A stretch of 64,000 nt of DNA from an uncultured Agathobaculum sp. (GCA_934504345.1 CAKSVR010000007.1:1-64000); one strand, 5' to 3'. Shown: positions 41,830 to 51,775, counted from the stretch's first letter. Notes: generated from the sequence alone by a model not told the origin. A program made the numbers and translations.

Positions 41830-42724
41830 GCAGATGCTTTTTCAAGGCTTCTGCGTAGGCGTTCGCGTAGCGGCTGAACACCACGTTTTTCTTGCGGATG
41901 AGGCCGATACGCATTCGTCCCTCCATATCGAGCGGCCGCGCGATGATGCTCGGACTGTTGAGCTTTCGGTCGATGACACCCGAGCTGACCGTGAAGCCGT
42001 TCAGACCGATGACAAGGCTGAACAGCGTGGCGCGGTCGCGGACCTGAATGGTCTTGGGCATATCGAGCATACTGAGCAGCTCCTCCGCAAAATAGAACGA
42101 GCTGCGGTCGCCCTGCTCGAACACGAGATAGGGATAGGGCCTCAGCGCATCGAGCGCGATGCGGTCTTTGCCCGCCAGCGGGTGGTCTTTGCTGATGAAA
42201 ACGTGCGGTGCGGCGGTGAACAGCTCCTCGAACACGAGCTCGTTTCTACGCAGCAGCTTGGTCAGCACGCTCTCGTTGCTCTCGGACAGGTACAGCAGCC
42301 CGAGCTCGCTCTTGCCCGAGGCCACATCGTCAATGATTTCGCCGGTCTGTGTTTCGCGCAGGATAAAGCTGTACCGGTCGGCATCGTACTGCTGCACCAC
42401 ATCGACGAACGCATTCACCGCGAACGAATAGTGCTGACACGACACGCAGAACTTGGGCTCGCGGCCGTTGCCCGCGCCAAAGTGCTCCTGCATGATGTCG
42501 GCCTGCTCGAGCAGCATCCGCGCAAACGACAGCAGTTCCTCGCCCTCCCGCGTAACGATAACGCCCTTGTTTGAGCGCACAAAGGCAGTAACGCCCATCT
42601 CTTTCTCCAGATTATGAATGGCGGCACTCAAGCTCGGCTGCGAGATGAACAGCCGCTCGGCGGCCTCTGTGATGCTGCCGCACTCGGCCACAGTGACAAG
42701 ATAATTCAGCTGCTGTAATGTCAT
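41819..42724 (-). CDS. LysR-family transcriptional regulator (MetE-like gene side)
   Basis: The 301-residue regulator has the N-terminal winged helix (LNYLVTVAECGSITEAAERL then ISQPSLSAAIHNLEKEMG) and a periplasmic-binding-like effector domain. GGAGGA precedes the start. The MetE-like gene lies 107 bases downstream on the same strand with an inverted repeat between, so it may control methyl transfer in response to a sulfur metabolite. The effector is unknown. Confidence 0.9.
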   Translation of the reverse strand: MTLQQLNYLVTVAECGSITEAAERLFISQPSLSAAIHNLEKEMGVTAFVRSNKGVIVTREGEELLSFARMLLEQADIMQEHFGAGNGREPKFCVSCQHYSFAVNAFVDVVQQYDADRYSFILRETQTGEIIDDVASGKSELGLLYLSESNESVLTKLLRRNELVFEELFTAAPHVFISKDHPLAGKDRIALDALRPYPYLVFEQGDRSSFYFAEELLSMLDMPKTIQVRDRATLFSLVIGLNGFTVSSGVIDRKLNSPSIIARPLDMEGRMRIGLIRKKNVVFSRYANAYAEALKKHLPIG

Positions 42725-42835
42725 GGGGTTCCTCCGGTCTGCTTTTGAGCTGTATTGTTACCATCATAACACGCATACGGGAAAACGCAAGCGGCGGATG
42801 GGCTTCCTACCGCGTTTTGTCAAACAAAAATCCCG

Positions 42836-42857
42836 CAGACACACTTGTCTGCGGAAT
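42836..42857. terminator. Left flanking hairpin of element copy C
   Basis: CCGCAGACA pairs with TGTCTGCGG. A near-identical hairpin lies on the other side of the element at 43082. Confidence 0.7.
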
Positions 42858-43081
42858 TCAGCTCGTCGAAAAAGTCGGTATTGAACCAATTTCATCATAT
42901 CGCGCGGCAGCGCGCATGAAATAGAATTTGCCGTGCAAATTCATAAAAAGGCAGGGCGTGTACCTGCCTTTTTATACCCTGAGAGGGAGAAAGTTTCTAT
43001 ACAGGAACTTTCGGACGACTTTGGAACGGTCTACGGTCCGTTCCTGCTTGTCGGCGAAACCGTGGTTTCGCGACAGCCTGA
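42858..43081 (+). repeat. Terminator-bracketed dispersed element, copy C
   Basis: This 224-bp short-form copy on the plus strand runs from TCAGCTCGTC to CTGA and is the only copy that points against the preceding gene. Flanking hairpins CCGCAGACACACTTGTCTGC and CCGCAGGCACGCTTGTCTGC are the same stem with two substitutions. Confidence 0.9.
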
Positions 43082-43109
43082 ATCCCGCAGGCACGCTTGT
43101 CTGCGGGAT
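43082..43109 (-). terminator. Terminator of the Dat gene and right hairpin of copy C
   Basis: ATCCCGCAGGCA pairs with TGTCTGCGGGAT. Confidence 0.75.
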
Positions 43110-43121
43110 CGTACGCGATTT

Positions 43122-43973
43122 TTATTGGGTATCCTCTGCGTAATAGGCCGCGTAGGCCTCCTGCAGGGTTTTGAGCAGCTCCGGCGCTTTGCCGCCGACC
43201 GGCTTGCCGTCCAGCTCCACCGCCTGAATGCACAGGCCGCCCGAGCTGCTGACGATGACTTCGTCCGCCTCGGCAAGCTCCTGCATGGTGAACGGCGCTT
43301 CGCGGGCCGGGATGCCGTTCTGCTCGGCCAGCATCAGCAGATGCTTCAGCGTAATGCCCGGCAGAATCAGGTTATCGCGCGGCGGCGTACACAGAACGCC
43401 GTCCTTGAGCATCAGAATGTTGCTGTGCGCGCACTCGGTCACGCGGTCGCCGCGATGGAACACGGTTTCCTGACAGCCCTGCTCCAGACACCGCTGGTAC
43501 GCGATAACACTCGGGATGAGGTTGAGCGTTTTGATATTGCAGTGCAGGAAACGGGTGTCCTCCATCGAAATGAGCTTAAACGTCTTGTCGAACGGGATCA
43601 GGTCGCACGGAACGGTGAATATCATCAGGTTGGGCTTGACCGACTCCGGCGGGAACTGGTGGCCGCGGAATGCCGTGCCGCGCGAGCACTGCCAGTACAG
43701 CATACCGTGGTCCATGTCGTTCGCATCGATGCACTTTTGCAGCTCTGCACGCAGCTCCTCGCGGCTCATGGCAAACGGGATCTCCAGCAGCTTGCAGCTG
43801 TTGTAGAAGCGGTCCAGATGGTCCTCCGCCGCAAAAATGTGGTTGTTCGCAAAGGTCGTAGCATCGTAGCAGCCGTCACCGAAGTAGACCGCGCGGTCGA
43901 GCATCGGGATCTTCATTTCCTCCAGCGCGCCGAGCTCCCCGTTATAGTAGCCAACATATTTCATATCCAACAT
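43122..43973 (-). CDS. Branched-chain/D-amino acid aminotransferase (class IV), Dat-like
   Basis: The 283-residue fold-type IV PLP enzyme has RAVYFGDGCYDATTF at the active-site entrance, the PLP lysine in HCNIKTLNLIP and the phosphate-binding ECAHSNILML. The NIKTLN context is typical of D-amino acid aminotransferase rather than 4-amino-4-deoxychorismate lyase. It follows the YkvI-type transporter by 18 bases. A link between the two, such as uptake and transamination of an amino acid, is suggested by the operon only. The ribosome site is weak. Confidence 0.87.
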   Translation of the reverse strand: MLDMKYVGYYNGELGALEEMKIPMLDRAVYFGDGCYDATTFANNHIFAAEDHLDRFYNSCKLLEIPFAMSREELRAELQKCIDANDMDHGMLYWQCSRGTAFRGHQFPPESVKPNLMIFTVPCDLIPFDKTFKLISMEDTRFLHCNIKTLNLIPSVIAYQRCLEQGCQETVFHRGDRVTECAHSNILMLKDGVLCTPPRDNLILPGITLKHLLMLAEQNGIPAREAPFTMQELAEADEVIVSSSGGLCIQAVELDGKPVGGKAPELLKTLQEAYAAYYAEDTQ

Positions 43974-43991
43974 ACTTCTTTCTTTTTTCTT

Positions 43992-45134
43992 TTAGCAATC
44001 GCGGTTTTTGATGATCTTATAGCCGCCTACGATCAGGGTCGGCAGCAAGTAGAACAGGATAAAACCGTAGGAAATGTACGAATAGCCCTTTTCGATCAGG
44101 GTGACAACGCCGATGCGGGACAGCAGCAGCGCTGCGATCAGCGTAACGACCGTCACGATACCGCGGTTTCTGTCGGTCAGCTTGGCGCGGCCCTTTTCCG
44201 CCATGGCAACGTCAAAACGGTCGATGATCATATGGATGCAGCCTGTTGCGGTTTCGACCAGCGTCCAGCCCATAACGATGCTGAACAGCGCCAGCAGCGC
44301 CGGGCCCTTGCTGACCGATTTGATCATTTCCATCCACGGCGTGGTCACGTCCGGGCCGACGACGGACAGGTCGCCATAGAAGCACATCATCGCAAAATAG
44401 GACAGGAACCACGGAATGACCATCAGGAGACCCGCAATGATGCCCGAGATCAGGGTTTCGCGGCGCTTGGTCTGACGGGTGAGCGAGAACATACCCATCG
44501 GGATGGAGTTGATGTTGTACGCCACATACAGGATGCCGGTGCCGATGCACAGCGGGAGCGTCACGCTGCCGTCATAGGCACTGGTGTCCACCGTGCTGAA
44601 AACCTGCGGGATATTGCCGCCTTTTTTCGCGATCACGAGGACCGTGAACAGGATATAGCCGGCATACAGCAGGACTGTGCCGATCGACTCGAATTTCTCG
44701 ATGAATTTCGCGCCCTTGAAGTTCAGCAGGCCGCAGAGCGCGACGATAACGACCGAGCCGAGAATGTTCGGCAGGCCGACTTCCTCGAAGATGCTGCCGG
44801 TAGCCGCCGCCATGACCGCGATGAGCAGGATGGCGATGAGAACGGTCAGAATGTCCATCACCGGCCACAGCGGGCCGATAACCTTCTGGATGTAGTTTTT
44901 GTAGTCGTATACCTTGTAGATACGGCAGATTTCAAAGGTCAGGAACGCAAAAAGTGCAAAACCGATGCCGATCGCCAGACCGCTGATCCAGCCCATCGCG
45001 CCGAACTTGGCACCGTAGGAGTAAATCTCGCGGCCGGTCGCGTAGCCGCCGCCGATCAGCACGGATTGCAGCAGCACGCCCGGCAGGATGTACTTCGCGT
45101 ACGTCCCCTCGTAGAAGTCTTTGAATTTTCGCAT
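43992..45134 (-). CDS. YkvI-family membrane transporter
   Basis: The 380-residue protein has about ten membrane segments and the first-helix motif SVLIGGGYATGREI found in YkvI proteins, which belong to the LeuT-like transporter superfamily. A helix with GTGILYVAYNINSIPMG also fits. Substrate is unknown; the adjacent class IV aminotransferase suggests an amino acid. Its promoter overlaps that of the divergent LysR gene, so the regulator probably represses or activates from the shared site. Confidence 0.85.
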   Translation of the reverse strand: MRKFKDFYEGTYAKYILPGVLLQSVLIGGGYATGREIYSYGAKFGAMGWISGLAIGIGFALFAFLTFEICRIYKVYDYKNYIQKVIGPLWPVMDILTVLIAILLIAVMAAATGSIFEEVGLPNILGSVVIVALCGLLNFKGAKFIEKFESIGTVLLYAGYILFTVLVIAKKGGNIPQVFSTVDTSAYDGSVTLPLCIGTGILYVAYNINSIPMGMFSLTRQTKRRETLISGIIAGLLMVIPWFLSYFAMMCFYGDLSVVGPDVTTPWMEMIKSVSKGPALLALFSIVMGWTLVETATGCIHMIIDRFDVAMAEKGRAKLTDRNRGIVTVVTLIAALLLSRIGVVTLIEKGYSYISYGFILFYLLPTLIVGGYKIIKNRDC

Positions 45135-45171
45135 AGAACATCTCTCTTCCCCATTGTGATTTCCAAATGCA

Positions 45172-45201
45172 ATTATAACGGAATATTCTCAAACTTGCCA
45201 A
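45172..45201 (-). promoter_or_regulatory. Promoter of the ykvI-dat operon
   Basis: On the minus strand TTGGCA and TATAAT are separated by 18 bases. Its -35 overlaps the -35 of the divergent promoter by five bases. Confidence 0.75.
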
Positions 45202-45223
45202 TCGTAAAAATGCATATTATAAT
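45195..45223 (+). promoter_or_regulatory. Promoter of the divergent LysR gene
   Basis: TTGCCA and TATAAT are separated by 17 bases. Confidence 0.75.
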
Positions 45224-45257
45224 AAGATAAACTTATTACCGCAGAGGATGAGAGGAA

Positions 45258-46169
45258 ATGAACTTCAAGCAGCTGGAATATTTTGTAGCGGTGGCGGAGC
45301 TGCTGAGCTTCACCAAGGCCGCCAAAAAGTGCTTTATCTCGCAGACGGCCATGACCCAGCAGATACGCTCGCTCGAGGGCAAGGTGGGCGTGCCGCTGTT
45401 CCTGCGGGACAAGCACCATGTCGAGCTGACAGCGGCGGGCAAGGTGTATCTCAACGAGGCAAAAGCGCTGCTGCTCCGCGCGGAGGAGGCCAGCAAGCTG
45501 GCCCGCTCGGCCGCCGAGGGCGTATCCGGTGAGCTCACAGTCGGGTTCATCCGCGGGTATGAGCAGAGCCGTTTCTCCGAAACACTCCGCACCTTTCACG
45601 AGATGTACCCCAACATCCAGCTGCACCTCATCCGCGAGAACATGGGCACGCTGTACGAGCTGCTCGAGGAGAACGCCTGCGACATCGCGTTCAATCTGTC
45701 GCTCAACTCCCGGGGCTACGACGATATTCAGCACCATTTTCTCAAGCGCTATCCCATGATGGCCGTGCTGTACCCCGGACACAGCCTTGCCGGTCAGAGC
45801 CATCTGATGTACAAAGACCTTGCGCGGGAGAATTTCATCATCATGCAGCCGCAGGGCCGCTCGAACGACGAGGCCGAGGAGGTGCTGCTCTGCTACAACC
45901 GCGGCGGCTTCATCCCCAATATCGTCGCCCGCGACCGCGAGGTGCAGACGGTGCTTCTCGAGGTTTCCGCCGGCTTCGGCGTAGCCATCCTGCCGGAATA
46001 CGCCGTCCGGCATTACTGGAACGCCCGCAATCTGGTCCTCGTGCCGCTGCTGCGCGAGGACGGCGCCAGCGAACAGCTGGATTTCGAGGTCTGCTGGCGG
46101 CAGGACAACAATAATCCGGCCATCGAGAGCCTGATCCAGTGGATGCAGGCGCATGAGTATACCGAATAA
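45258..46169 (+). CDS. LysR-family transcriptional regulator (ykvI side)
   Basis: The 303-residue protein has an N-terminal winged helix (MNFKQLEYFVAVAELLSFTK, SQTAMTQQIRSLEGKVG) and a co-inducer domain of the usual length. AGAGGAA precedes the start. It is divergent from the transporter-aminotransferase pair with overlapping -35 elements, a classic arrangement in which the regulator controls both itself and the neighbouring operon. Confidence 0.9.
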   Translation: MNFKQLEYFVAVAELLSFTKAAKKCFISQTAMTQQIRSLEGKVGVPLFLRDKHHVELTAAGKVYLNEAKALLLRAEEASKLARSAAEGVSGELTVGFIRGYEQSRFSETLRTFHEMYPNIQLHLIRENMGTLYELLEENACDIAFNLSLNSRGYDDIQHHFLKRYPMMAVLYPGHSLAGQSHLMYKDLARENFIIMQPQGRSNDEAEEVLLCYNRGGFIPNIVARDREVQTVLLEVSAGFGVAILPEYAVRHYWNARNLVLVPLLREDGASEQLDFEVCWRQDNNNPAIESLIQWMQAHEYTE

Positions 46170-46380
46170 GCCCGCTTTTTCCGGTTTTCTCCTTGCACAA
46201 AATCTTCGCATTTTCAAAGATTTTATGCGTTTATCCGCAAATTATCTTGTTGTCTGCGCCGGAGCGTGATAAAATGACTGTGTATATCAGTTTACAGATA
46301 CCCGAGCAAAACAGCAGTGCCCCAACGGCAGTTTGCTGCAAGAAATTGAGGAATACACAACAGTCAAGGGGGACTGTTTG

Positions 46381-48996
46381 ATGAACAAAAACGAACAACC
46401 GGATAAGGATGCGTTACAGCGCATCCTTGCGGCAGTGGACGAAGTCATGCAGAACACCGCGCTGCTGGACAACATCCGCAGTGAGGAGGAGCTCCGGCAG
46501 GTGATGCCCACGCTGCTGGCTTCGCTGGGCCGCTACGCACAGGCTGACCGCTCCTGCATCCTTGAGCGGACGGCCGGCTCAACCGATGTGCTGCACATGA
46601 CACATTGCTGGTGCGCCGACGGCGTTTCGCCCGCCGGCAGTGCGATGCAGAACCTGCCGCTCTCCGCTGTGCCGAACTGGTTTGCGGCTTTGAACCGCGA
46701 CGGTGCGGTCGTATCGTATGACTGTGCGGGCGACTGCGGCAAATGGCCCGAGGAACACGCGCTGTTTGCCGGTTCGGGCGTGCAGTCCGTCATTATCATC
46801 CCGCTGCTGTCCGACGGCATGGTGACGGGCTGCATCGTGCTGGACAATCCCGCACAGAGCCGCATCGAGCTTGCCGTAAAGCTGCTCAAAGGCATCAGCG
46901 CCCGTATCGGCGGACTGAAGGACAACCTGCACATGATGAAAAAGCTGGAGGCCAGCCTCCACGCGCTCAGCAGAGAAAAGACCATGCTCGATGCCCTCAG
47001 CGTGGACTATTCCTCGGTATATTACTGCGATCTGATCAACGATACCTTTGTCCCTATCCACTGCGCGGAGTACAACAACGCCATCGCCGCTGTCAAAGAG
47101 ATGGCCGACCGGAGCGGCTCGTATTCCGCCTGCATCCGTTACTACTACGACCATTTCGTCATCCCGGAGTCCGCGCCGGACTTTCTCGAAAAGCTGAGCG
47201 CCGAACACCTGAAATCCCATCTGGCCTGCCGCCGCCGCTTCGCCTACAAATACCGCGTGCACCCGAACAAGGCCGGGCAGCAGTATTTCGAGGTGCAGGT
47301 CGTCCGGCTGACGGATGAGGACGGCTTCAAGGCCGTCATGGGCTACCGCTATATCGACGACCTTGTCGCAAAGCAGGAGGAGCAGCAGACCGCGCTGGAG
47401 AATGCACTCGCGGATGCGACCCTCAACAGCGAGATCATCGGCACGATCAGCAAGCTGTACTGGCTCATCTACCGCATCGATCTGCATGATAAGACCTATG
47501 AGGAGATCTCCGCCGCACAGGAAACGCACAAGCTGACCGGCCGAAAGGGCTATATCGCGAATATCCTCGAGGAGCTGTGCGACAAGATCGTGTGCGCTGA
47601 GCACGAGCACAGGATGCGCGAGTTCTGTGACCTCACCACGCTGCCCGCACGCCTGCGCGACAGCGAGAGCATCTCCATCGAGTACCGCACCAAGGCGGGC
47701 TCGTGGAATCTGGCGCGCATCATCGCCAAAAAGCGCGAAGCAGACGGCACGGTGTCCAGCGCCCTGTACGTTGTGCGGCGCATGGACAAAGAAAAGCGCA
47801 AAGAGATCGAATACAAGCAGCAGCTCATGCAGGCCGCCGAGGAGGCACGCCGCGCCAACATGGCAAAAACGGATTTTCTGCGGCGCATGAGCCACGACAT
47901 CCGCACACCCATCAACGGCATTCAGGGCATGATAACCATTGCCGAGCACTTCCCGAACGACCTGCAAAAGCAGACGGAATGCCGCGAAAAGGTCAAGGAG
48001 GCTTCGGGCTTCCTGCTCGATCTGGTCAACAGCATCCTTGATATGAACAAGCTGGAATCCGGTGCTGTCGTGCTCGAGCACAAGCCGTTTGACCTGCTCG
48101 ACACCCTGCAGGAGATCAATTCCATCGCGCAGATGAACGCCGGGCTCAAGGGTCTGTCCGTGTCCAGCGACTACGGCAGGATCAAGCACCGCCATCTGCT
48201 CGGCAGTCCGCTGCATCTCAAGCAGATCTTGCAGAATATCGACGGAAATGCGGTAAAATACAACCGCGAGGGCGGTTCCATCGCCTTTTCGACAACCGAG
48301 ATCGCCTGTGCAAACGGCATAGCCACTTATCAGTTCGTCTGCCGCGACACCGGCCGCGGCATGAGCCCGGACTTCCTCACGCACGCCTTTGAGCCGTTCG
48401 CGCAGGAGGACGCCAGCGCGCGCACGGCATACATGGGCACCGGTCTGGGTCTGCCCATCGCCAAGCAGCTGGCCGAAATGATGGGCGGCACGATTCAGGT
48501 CGAGAGCGAGCTGAACGTCGGCACAACGTTCACCACGACCATTCCGTTCGAGATCGACACCGCCTGTGAGAGCAGCGGCAGCTGTGCCGACACGATTCCC
48601 GCGGGCACGGTGGCCGGTGCAAGGGTGCTGCTGGTCGAGGACAACGCGCTCAATCTCGAGATCGCGCAGTTTTTGCTCGAAAACGAGGGCATGGAGGTCA
48701 CGACCGCGCTCAACGGTCAGGAGGCGGTCGAGCTGTTCGCAGCCTCCGAGGAAAACCGCTTCGACCTCATCCTGATGGATGTGATGATGCCCGTCATGGA
48801 CGGCCTGACGGCGACCCGCACCATCCGCGCGATGGACAGAGCGGATGCCCGGCGCATCCCCATCTTCGCGATGACGGCGAACGCCTTTGCCGATGACATC
48901 GCGGAGAGCCGCCGCGCCGGCATGAACGAGCATCTGTCCAAGCCGCTGAATGCGGCGGTCATGCTGCACACCATCCGGCGCTATATCGCACGTTGA
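46381..48996 (+). CDS. Cytoplasmic hybrid histidine kinase with an N-terminal GAF domain
   Basis: The 871-residue protein lacks a signal peptide and membrane segments. An N-terminal GAF domain (about 20-180; RYAQADRSCILERTAG) is followed by two PAS-like regions, HisKA with His in SHDIRTPINGIQ (about 503), HATPase (DTGRGMSPDF, GTGLGLPIAK) and a receiver with Asp in ILMDVMMPVMDG (about 798). The catalytic core resembles the two solute-binding kinases at 17228 and 24420, so the three share an origin but differ in input. GGGGGA precedes the ATG. No output regulator is adjacent. Confidence 0.92.
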   Translation: MNKNEQPDKDALQRILAAVDEVMQNTALLDNIRSEEELRQVMPTLLASLGRYAQADRSCILERTAGSTDVLHMTHCWCADGVSPAGSAMQNLPLSAVPNWFAALNRDGAVVSYDCAGDCGKWPEEHALFAGSGVQSVIIIPLLSDGMVTGCIVLDNPAQSRIELAVKLLKGISARIGGLKDNLHMMKKLEASLHALSREKTMLDALSVDYSSVYYCDLINDTFVPIHCAEYNNAIAAVKEMADRSGSYSACIRYYYDHFVIPESAPDFLEKLSAEHLKSHLACRRRFAYKYRVHPNKAGQQYFEVQVVRLTDEDGFKAVMGYRYIDDLVAKQEEQQTALENALADATLNSEIIGTISKLYWLIYRIDLHDKTYEEISAAQETHKLTGRKGYIANILEELCDKIVCAEHEHRMREFCDLTTLPARLRDSESISIEYRTKAGSWNLARIIAKKREADGTVSSALYVVRRMDKEKRKEIEYKQQLMQAAEEARRANMAKTDFLRRMSHDIRTPINGIQGMITIAEHFPNDLQKQTECREKVKEASGFLLDLVNSILDMNKLESGAVVLEHKPFDLLDTLQEINSIAQMNAGLKGLSVSSDYGRIKHRHLLGSPLHLKQILQNIDGNAVKYNREGGSIAFSTTEIACANGIATYQFVCRDTGRGMSPDFLTHAFEPFAQEDASARTAYMGTGLGLPIAKQLAEMMGGTIQVESELNVGTTFTTTIPFEIDTACESSGSCADTIPAGTVAGARVLLVEDNALNLEIAQFLLENEGMEVTTALNGQEAVELFAASEENRFDLILMDVMMPVMDGLTATRTIRAMDRADARRIPIFAMTANAFADDIAESRRAGMNEHLSKPLNAAVMLHTIRRYIAR

Positions 48997-49104
48997 GCAG
49001 GCGTTCCTGCACTGCGCTGTGCGGCTTCGGTGTACCGCCGCGCGGCCGCGCGGAATCAACAGGCATCTGCGGCGTATAGCAGCAGATAGAATGAACCAAA
49101 AACA

Positions 49105-49134
49105 TCCCGCAGACGATACTGTCTGCGGGATATT
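49105..49134 (+). terminator. Terminator of the GAF kinase gene and left hairpin of copy D
   Basis: ATCCCGCAGAC pairs with GTCTGCGGGAT; the same hairpin recurs at 49357. Confidence 0.75.
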
Positions 49135-49357
49135 TCAGGCTGTCGCGAAACTACAGTTTCGCCGACAAGAGGAACGGACCGTAGGCCGTTCCAAAGTCGT
49201 CCAAAAGTTCCCATACGGAAACTTTTTCCCTCTTAAGGTATAAAAAACGAGATACACGCTCCCGTTTTTTATGAATTTGCAAAGCAAATTCTATTTAACG
49301 CGCGCTGCCGCGCGATATGATAAAATTGGTTCAATACCGACTTTTTTGACAAACTGA
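49135..49357 (-). repeat. Terminator-bracketed dispersed element, copy D
   Basis: This 223-bp copy on the minus strand carries a central hairpin with a different but still paired stem (AAAAAACGGGA/TCTCGTTTTTT) around the conserved loop GCGTGTA, and the variant end stem GAAACT/AGTTTC. It lies in the convergent gap between the GAF kinase and a LysR gene. Confidence 0.9.
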
Positions 49358-49386
49358 CATCCCGCAGACGATACCGTCTGCGGGAT
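49357..49386 (-). terminator. Terminator of the LysR gene and right hairpin of copy D
   Basis: CATCCCGCAGACG pairs with CGTCTGCGGGATG and differs from the hairpin on the other side of the element by two bases. Confidence 0.75.
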
Positions 49387-49406
49387 GTTTATTTACGCGG
49401 CAGGCT

Positions 49407-50291
49407 TTACTCGTCCGCCAGCTTTGCCACACGGACAAATTCATCCATTTCGCGAGTGCGCCACTTCTCCTTGTGGCAGAAAATCTGCCGATAGAGCGAG
49501 ATATAGCAGTCCTCGACCGACAGCCGCACGAGCCGTCCCTGCTTTACGCTGTCCTCGACCGCATACCACGGCAGGAACGACACGCCGCGGTCGATCTCGA
49601 GCATCCGGATGAGCAGCGACGTATCGCCGCACTCGAGCGACGGCGTGAGGATGGTGCGCCGCGCGGCCATGCGGCGGTTGAGCACGCGGCGGTAGTTATC
49701 CTGCTCGGTGAGGAAGAACGGCTGCGCCAGCAGCTCCTCGATGGTCAGCTCATGGCCGCCCAGCGCATCGCCCAGCGAGGCCGAAGCCACGAACACGATC
49801 TCCTCGCGCTGCTCCATCAGCTTGTGCCAGTTGTTGCTGTACAGCGGCTCGTCCAGCACATAGATCATATCGAGTTCTCCGCGCTCCATGTGCTCGATGA
49901 GCTCCTCCGGCTCACCCACCGTGATGCGGATGGACACCTTCGGATTGAATTTGCGGTACAGATGCAGCACAGCGGGCAGCTTGAGGCACGCCAGCGACTC
50001 GATCGTGCCGATATGCAGCGAACCGTGCAGCTCCGCTGTGGCCGTCACCGACATCCGCGCCTGATTGACCTGACTCATCACCTCGCAGGCGTGGCTGAAA
50101 AACCGCTCGCCGGTGTCGGTCAGCGCGATGCGCTTGCCCATGCGGTCGAACAGGCGCGTGTCCAGCTCTTCCTCCAGCTGGCGTATCTGCACCGTTACCG
50201 CCGACTGCGAATAGCCGAGGCTTTCCGCCGCGCGCGAAAAACTCTTGAACTGTGCAACGCGGATAAATGTTGCAAGCTGCCGCAGCTCCAT
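49407..50291 (-). CDS. LysR-family regulator divergent from the serine operon
   Basis: The 294-residue protein has a typical winged helix (MELRQLATFIRVAQFKSFSR, GYSQSAVTVQIRQLEEEL) and co-inducer domain. AGAGGAG sets the start at 50291; the longer frame lacks a site. The 250-base gap to the divergent transporter-sdaAB-sdaAA operon contains that operon's promoter, so serine or a related metabolite is a reasonable effector. Confidence 0.9.
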   Translation of the reverse strand: MELRQLATFIRVAQFKSFSRAAESLGYSQSAVTVQIRQLEEELDTRLFDRMGKRIALTDTGERFFSHACEVMSQVNQARMSVTATAELHGSLHIGTIESLACLKLPAVLHLYRKFNPKVSIRITVGEPEELIEHMERGELDMIYVLDEPLYSNNWHKLMEQREEIVFVASASLGDALGGHELTIEELLAQPFFLTEQDNYRRVLNRRMAARRTILTPSLECGDTSLLIRMLEIDRGVSFLPWYAVEDSVKQGRLVRLSVEDCYISLYRQIFCHKEKWRTREMDEFVRVAKLADE

Positions 50292-50349
50292 AGATTCTCC
50301 TCTTTTCTCGTTATGATGAATTTTAATCAAAATGATAAAATATATGAAT

Positions 50350-50378
50350 TTGACTTAATCTACTAAACAGAATATACT
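50350..50378 (+). promoter_or_regulatory. Promoter of the serine uptake and degradation operon
   Basis: TTGACT and TATACT are separated by 17 bases, within an AT-rich stretch suited to LysR binding. Confidence 0.8.
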
Positions 50379-50542
50379 AAATCTGCAAAGAGGTCAAGAA
50401 AGAATTTGGAAGTTCGCCACAGAAGTCCCTTTTATCTTTTATGTACAAAAACCGCATCCCATTTTACAGCATTTTGCCGGAAAGGAGCGGTTCTTTTTGT
50501 GCCCGAAAAAGCTGCGGCAGATTTCCGGGGAGGAAAAGAAAA

Positions 50543-51763
50543 ATGGAAGAAAAGAAAAAGTTCAAGCTCGGGCTGCTGCCCAAACTCATCATCGCTATCA
50601 TCGTCGGCATCCTGTTCGGCCAGTTCCTGCCGGAGGGCTTCTGCCGCTTTGTGGTAACACTCTCGTCGTTCTTCAGCCAGTTCCTGTCGTTCATCATCCC
50701 GCTGATGATCCTCGCATACGTTACCATGGGCATCGCGAACCTCAAGAGCGGCGCGGGCAAGCTGCTGCTCATCACGGTGGCACTCGCCTACTGCTCGACC
50801 CTTATCGCAGGCTCAGCCTCGTTCTTCGTGTCCGACACCCTGTTCCCGCACTTTATGAGCGCGGATGCGCTCGACAAGATCGCCGCTACCGCCGGCAACT
50901 CGCTCGAGCCGTATTTCAGCCTTGAGATCCCGGCGCTGATGAACACGCTGTCCGCTGTCGTGCTGGCGTTCGTGCTCGGCCTGTGTATGTCCAGCCTGCG
51001 CGGCAGAACGATCGGCGACACGCTCTACAACGGCGTTTCCGACTTCTCCGGCATCATCGACTGCGTACTGCACAACGTTATCATCCCGCTGCTGCCGCTC
51101 TACATCTGCGGCACGTTCACCGACATGACCAAGTCCGGCAAGACGTTTGCCATCCTCGGCATCCTGTGGAAGGTGTTCATCGTCGTTATCCTCATGCACC
51201 TGATCTGCATCTGCATCCAGTTCGTTATCGCGGGCTTTATCAGCCACAAGAACCCGCTCACGCTCATCCGCAACCAGATCCCGGGCTACGCGACCGCGCT
51301 CGGCACGCAGTCCTCTGCGGCTACCATCCCGGTAAACCTCCAGTGCGCGGAGAAAGACGGCGTTTCCGCTGAGATCCGCAACTTCACCGTTCCGCTGTGC
51401 GCGAACATCCACATGGCAGGCTCGATGATCACCATCACCGCCTGTGCGACTGCCGTCTGCCTGATGAACCAGCTGCCCATCTCCATCGGCACCGTTATCC
51501 CGTTCATCATGACCCTCGGCATTGCTATGGTCGCTTCTCCCGGTGCGCCGGGCGGCTCCATCATGACTGCCCTGCCGTTCCTGCACATGATCTTCGGCAC
51601 CGAGGCCGGCGACCCGAGCGGCCCGATCTGCGCCATCATGGTCGCACTGTACATCACGCAGGACTCGTTCGGCACCGCCTGCAACGTTTCCGGCGACAAC
51701 GCCATCGGCGTGATCGTAGAAACCATCTACCGCAGATTTATCTGCAAGTCTTCCGCGCAGTAA
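50543..51763 (+). CDS. Dicarboxylate/amino acid:cation symporter, likely serine transporter
   Basis: The 406-residue protein has about eight membrane helices with two hairpin loops of the glutamate transporter (DAACS/SLC1) fold: the Ser-rich ATALGTQSSAATIPV of HP1, NIHMAGSMITI in TM7 and GAPGGSIMTA of HP2. In bacterial SstT-type proteins the substrate is serine or threonine with Na+. GGGGAGG precedes the ATG at 50543. Placement directly before the serine dehydratase genes favours serine. Confidence 0.9.
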   Translation: MEEKKKFKLGLLPKLIIAIIVGILFGQFLPEGFCRFVVTLSSFFSQFLSFIIPLMILAYVTMGIANLKSGAGKLLLITVALAYCSTLIAGSASFFVSDTLFPHFMSADALDKIAATAGNSLEPYFSLEIPALMNTLSAVVLAFVLGLCMSSLRGRTIGDTLYNGVSDFSGIIDCVLHNVIIPLLPLYICGTFTDMTKSGKTFAILGILWKVFIVVILMHLICICIQFVIAGFISHKNPLTLIRNQIPGYATALGTQSSAATIPVNLQCAEKDGVSAEIRNFTVPLCANIHMAGSMITITACATAVCLMNQLPISIGTVIPFIMTLGIAMVASPGAPGGSIMTALPFLHMIFGTEAGDPSGPICAIMVALYITQDSFGTACNVSGDNAIGVIVETIYRRFICKSSAQ

Positions 51764-51775
51764 GGAGAATCCCTT

